A stretch of 64,000 nucleotides of DNA from CALLMM01 sp964429855 (GTDB lineage: Bacteria > Armatimonadota > Chthonomonadetes > Chthonomonadales > CAJBBX01), in the NCBI GenBank assembly GCA_964429855.1, contig CAYSDM010000001.1, forward strand, positions 124,001-188,000, in the 5' to 3' direction. Below the pieces are notes generated by a model. It had not been told where the DNA came from, ran no database searches, and saw nothing but the letters and a program-made list of their open reading frames with translations. Below are positions 61,237 to 64,000 of the stretch, piece by piece. A program made the position numbers and the translations under genes. The first letter of the stretch is position 1; every line of letters begins with the position of its first letter.

Positions 61237-63087
61237 ATGAGGAGGTCGGAAACGACAGTCGCGCTGCAGGGGAAGAGAAGTATGCGCCAACTATCAATCA
61301 ATCAGGGGGCTGCGCCAGAGAGAGATCCGGCTGGCGCGGGTTTGCGTGAAAAAGATGTGCCGGAGCCGATGCCTCAGCCGCAGGAGGCTCCTCCAGAACC
61401 GGTTTTAGCCGCCGCCTTCTTTATCGGCGGTCTGTTTCTGCTGGGGGCGCTGCACGGCTATTTTGTGCTGAAGTCGGCTCCCGTCTATTTTGACGAACTG
61501 CTGACCTGCATGGTGATTCAGGCGTTTACGCTGGTGCTGGCGTTCGCCGCCTGGTATCGTCTGAGCTGCCGCAAGATCGAACATGCCGCCGCCCATCGCA
61601 TTCGCGCCGGGGAGAAACGCAGCAACGAGCTTCTGAAGTTGAATATGACTCTCTCGGAGAGACTGGATGCAGCGGAGCAGCAGATACAGACGCTGTCTGC
61701 GCTGAACGGCGAACTGATCGCGATGCAGTCTGAACTGGAGTCGGGTTACTACCGGATGGAGGAGGAGAACCGGCAGCTTGAGGCGCAGGCGACCACCGAC
61801 CCGCTCACCGGCTTGATGAACCGTCGCGCTCTTCAGCAGCACCTTCGGGTTCAGATTGCGCTGGCTCTTCGACAGGGACATCCCCTCTCGCTGCTGATGA
61901 TAGACGCCGACCATTTCAAGCGTTACAATGACCGATTCGGTCACCCGGCGGGCGATCAGGCGCTGCGGGGAATGGGCGAGGCTCTGCAGCATGCGGTGCG
62001 CGAGAGCGATCTGGCAGCGCGTTATGGCGGCGAGGAGTTTGTCGCGCTGCTTCCGCATGCAGGCGTGGAGGAGGCGGTGATCGTGGCGGAACGCATTCGC
62101 GCCGCCATACAGACCTATGCGTTCGACCATGAGCCGATCACCGTCAGCATCGGCGTGGCGACCCTGCCTGTCCATGCCCGTAATCCCGGGCAGTTGGTGC
62201 AGATGGCGGATATGGCGCTCTATCGCGCCAAGCTGGATGGGCGTAACCGCGTGCGAGTGGCGGAGCCGCGCGCATCGGGAGACACGACGGAGTTGTCCGA
62301 CCCTTCCGATGAGCAGGAGGCGATGGAGGAGTCTGACCGCGCAGCCGGGAAAGCGCTGCCGCCAAGAACGGGATATATTCGCAGTTTTGTGATCGGCGCA
62401 GACTGTTTCGGCGGACTGGAGGGGCTGCTGCAGGAGCCGGCCGGGATCATTTTGCAGGCGCTTCTGGCCATGATGGATCTGCGCGATGTGGAGACGGTGG
62501 GACATTCGCAGCGCGTGGCGCGGTATGCGATCCGGCTGGCGGAGGAGATGATGAGACTTACGTCCCTCTCCAACGAAGAGTCCGTTCTGCCGTTGGAGTT
62601 CACACCGGGAGATCGGCGCGCGCTGGCGGTCGGCGCGCTGCTGCATGATATCGGCAAACTCAACGTTCCCGACCATCTGCTTCGAAAACGGGGCAGTCTG
62701 ACGGAGGAGGAGTGGGCTGTCATTCGCCGTCATGCGGTCTCCGGTGTGGAGATGATTTCGCAGTTTTCGGAACTGGCGGCAGGCGCGCCGGTGGTTCGCT
62801 CCCACCATGAACGCTGGGATGGCAACGGCTATCCCGACCATCTGCAGGGAGAGGCGATTCCGCTGCTGGCGCGCATATTCGCCGTTGCAGACGCCTTTGA
62901 CGCGATGACCTCCGACCGACCCTATCGCGCCGCGATCTCCTTCGCGGAGGCGGCAGAAGAGATTGCTCGTTTCTCCGGCTCGCAGTTCGATCCCCGAGTC
63001 GTGAAGGCCTTTCTGATGGTGTCGGAATCGGAGTGGCATCGGCTGCAGCAGAATAACGCAGACGTATCGCTGCGCGCCGTCGCCTGA
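61237..63087 (+). CDS. Membrane GGDEF plus HD-GYP cyclic-di-GMP protein
   Basis: 616 residues from the ATG at 61237; an in-frame ATG at 61282 is also possible. Two hydrophobic spans (VLAAAFFIGGLFLLGALHG and VIQAFTLVLAFAAWY), a coiled coil (about 125-185), a GGDEF domain with intact GGEEF and an upstream RxxD inhibitory site (RESD), then an HD-GYP domain with HDIGK and HHERWDGNGYPDHL. It could make and break c-di-GMP, and the two activities may be regulated against each other. No partner lies beside it. Confidence 0.93.
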   Translation: MRRSETTVALQGKRSMRQLSINQGAAPERDPAGAGLREKDVPEPMPQPQEAPPEPVLAAAFFIGGLFLLGALHGYFVLKSAPVYFDELLTCMVIQAFTLVLAFAAWYRLSCRKIEHAAAHRIRAGEKRSNELLKLNMTLSERLDAAEQQIQTLSALNGELIAMQSELESGYYRMEEENRQLEAQATTDPLTGLMNRRALQQHLRVQIALALRQGHPLSLLMIDADHFKRYNDRFGHPAGDQALRGMGEALQHAVRESDLAARYGGEEFVALLPHAGVEEAVIVAERIRAAIQTYAFDHEPITVSIGVATLPVHARNPGQLVQMADMALYRAKLDGRNRVRVAEPRASGDTTELSDPSDEQEAMEESDRAAGKALPPRTGYIRSFVIGADCFGGLEGLLQEPAGIILQALLAMMDLRDVETVGHSQRVARYAIRLAEEMMRLTSLSNEESVLPLEFTPGDRRALAVGALLHDIGKLNVPDHLLRKRGSLTEEEWAVIRRHAVSGVEMISQFSELAAGAPVVRSHHERWDGNGYPDHLQGEAIPLLARIFAVADAFDAMTSDRPYRAAISFAEAAEEIARFSGSQFDPRVVKAFLMVSESEWHRLQQNNADVSLRAVA

Positions 63088-63110
63088 GCAAGGAGAGACG
63101 GGTCGCCCTT

Positions 63111-64000
63111 TTAGGCGACATCAGGCGATCCCAGATGACAGCGTGAAAACTGCCCCGGCGCAACCTCCGCACGCGCCGGGGCTTGTTCATGGCAGACCTC
63201 CATCACACGCGGGCAGCGGTCGGCGAATGGGCATCCTGCCGGAAGGTTCGCCAGATTGGGAGGCTGTCCGGGAATGGACTTCAGGCGGTCTGCCCGATCT
63301 GCATTCAACTGCGGCAGCGACTCCAGCAGCCCGATGGTGTAGGGATGCTGCGGAGCGCGAAAAATCCGCTCCACGCTCCCTTCCTCTACAATCTGACCCG
63401 CATACATCACCAACACGCGGTCACACATCTCCGCCACCACGCCCAGATCGTGTGTGATCAGCAGAATCGCCGCATGAGACTGCTGCTGAAACTCCGCCAT
63501 CAGAGACACGATCTGCGCCTGCACCGTCACATCCAGCGCGGTCGTCGGCTCATCGGCAATCAGCAGGGAGGGATTGGTAGAGAAGGCGATGGCGATCATG
63601 ACGCGCTGACGCTGCCCGCCGCTGATCTGATGGGGATACTGTTTCAGACGCAGTTCAGGCGAGGGGATTCGGACAGCGCGAAACAACTGAAGGGCGCGCT
63701 CGCGCGCCTCTGCACGGCGGACGGAACTGTGCGCCCGGATCGCCTCTATCACCTGTTCGCCGAGGGTCATGGTCGGATTGAGGGAGGAGAAGGGGTCCTG
63801 AAAGATCATCGCCATCCGCCCTCCGCGAATGGAGCGCATCTCGCGCGCGGGAAGCGAGAGCAGTTCGTTCCCTTCCAGCCGCACCGATCCGCCCACAATC
63901 CGACCCGGCGGATAGGAGACCAGCCGCATCAGCGACAGAGCCGTAACGCTCTTCCCGGAACCCGATTCGCCCACCAGCGCGACGGTCTCCCCGCGATTCA
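63111..64000 (-). CDS. Oligopeptide/dipeptide ABC transporter ATP-binding protein (OppD/DppD-like), start outside window
   Basis: The frame is open to base 64000; 296 codons are visible. Walker A GESGSGKSVT, the signature ISGGQRQRVMIAIA, Walker B LLIADEPTTALD and the C-terminal oligopeptide-binding region with four cysteines (CPFADRCPRVMEVC...C) mark the OppD/DppD type. Stop at 63111, 23 bases from the convergent GGDEF gene. Other subunits must lie outside the window. Confidence 0.92.
   Translation of the reverse strand, partial: NRGETVALVGESGSGKSVTALSLMRLVSYPPGRIVGGSVRLEGNELLSLPAREMRSIRGGRMAMIFQDPFSSLNPTMTLGEQVIEAIRAHSSVRRAEARERALQLFRAVRIPSPELRLKQYPHQISGGQRQRVMIAIAFSTNPSLLIADEPTTALDVTVQAQIVSLMAEFQQQSHAAILLITHDLGVVAEMCDRVLVMYAGQIVEEGSVERIFRAPQHPYTIGLLESLPQLNADRADRLKSIPGQPPNLANLPAGCPFADRCPRVMEVCHEQAPARAEVAPGQFSRCHLGSPDVA

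Overview
The window is a moderately GC-rich bacterial chromosome segment that looks like Armatimonadota or a close relative. This is inferred from the gene content: many secreted glycoside hydrolases, two DUF6784/DUF6785-type membrane proteins, a class II (B12-dependent) ribonucleotide reductase next to nrdR, FKBP/SmpB/PDF housekeeping genes, and a prepilin-like segment of the type common in that phylum (IELL..FPVFAQAR.KARQTSCLS). No rRNA or phylogenetic marker was available to test the assignment. Promoters are of sigma70 type, and several genes appear to be leaderless.

Layout. 1-11.8 kb is a glycan-degradation region: a GH2 beta-galactosidase-like enzyme cut by the window edge, GH16, GH38 alpha-mannosidase, a VOC protein, GH78 alpha-rhamnosidase and an SLBB/polysaccharide-export protein. 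11.8-17.5 kb holds two DUF6785 paralogs flanking a serine hydrolase; the paralogs share an identical promoter design. 17.7-26.3 kb is mostly housekeeping: a zinc-ribbon protein, a TPR/zinc-ribbon membrane protein, smpB, an STN-domain protein, an ABC-F ATPase, peptide deformylase, a sugar-phosphate isomerase-like protein and a DUF192 lipoprotein. A degenerate repeat cluster lies at 26.5 kb.

26.7-33.6 kb is one co-directional cluster with three uroporphyrinogen-decarboxylase-superfamily proteins (probably methyltransferase-type, not haem enzymes), a GH26 mannanase with an N-terminal CBM, an SDR and a beta-propeller glycosidase-like protein. Directly upstream is a 111-residue chimera of a LacI DNA-binding domain and a prepilin N-terminus, with its own promoter and a palindrome over the -10. 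tRNA-Leu and tRNA-Gly precede it. 34.5-39.8 kb carries a large two-domain glycosidase and a divergent GH10 enzyme. 39.7-43.9 kb is a minus-strand run with an overlapping trio (membrane protein, arrestin-like protein, P-loop ATPase) behind a DUF1080 protein and an M42 peptidase.

44.0-49.4 kb is nrdR-nrdJ, with two NrdR-box-like palindromes on the promoter and a 432-residue LAGLIDADG intein inside nrdJ. 49.7-51.5 kb has a second STN-domain paralog preceded by a coupled 39-codon ORF. 51.8-58.2 kb holds FKBP, a membrane protein-DUF1800-DUF1501 operon, and a GxGYxYP-like protein overlapping ppa. pyrG (58.2-59.9 kb) has a leader that looks like the GGGC-start, C-rich-terminator CTP sensor known from Gram-positive bacteria. 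The window ends with an epimerase, a GGDEF/HD-GYP protein and a partial OppD-type ATPase.

The most notable items are the pyrG leader, the LacI-prepilin chimera and its operator, the UroD-like/mannanase operon, the matched leaderless promoters of the DUF6785 pair, the NrdR boxes plus intein, and the arrestin-like/ATPase operon.
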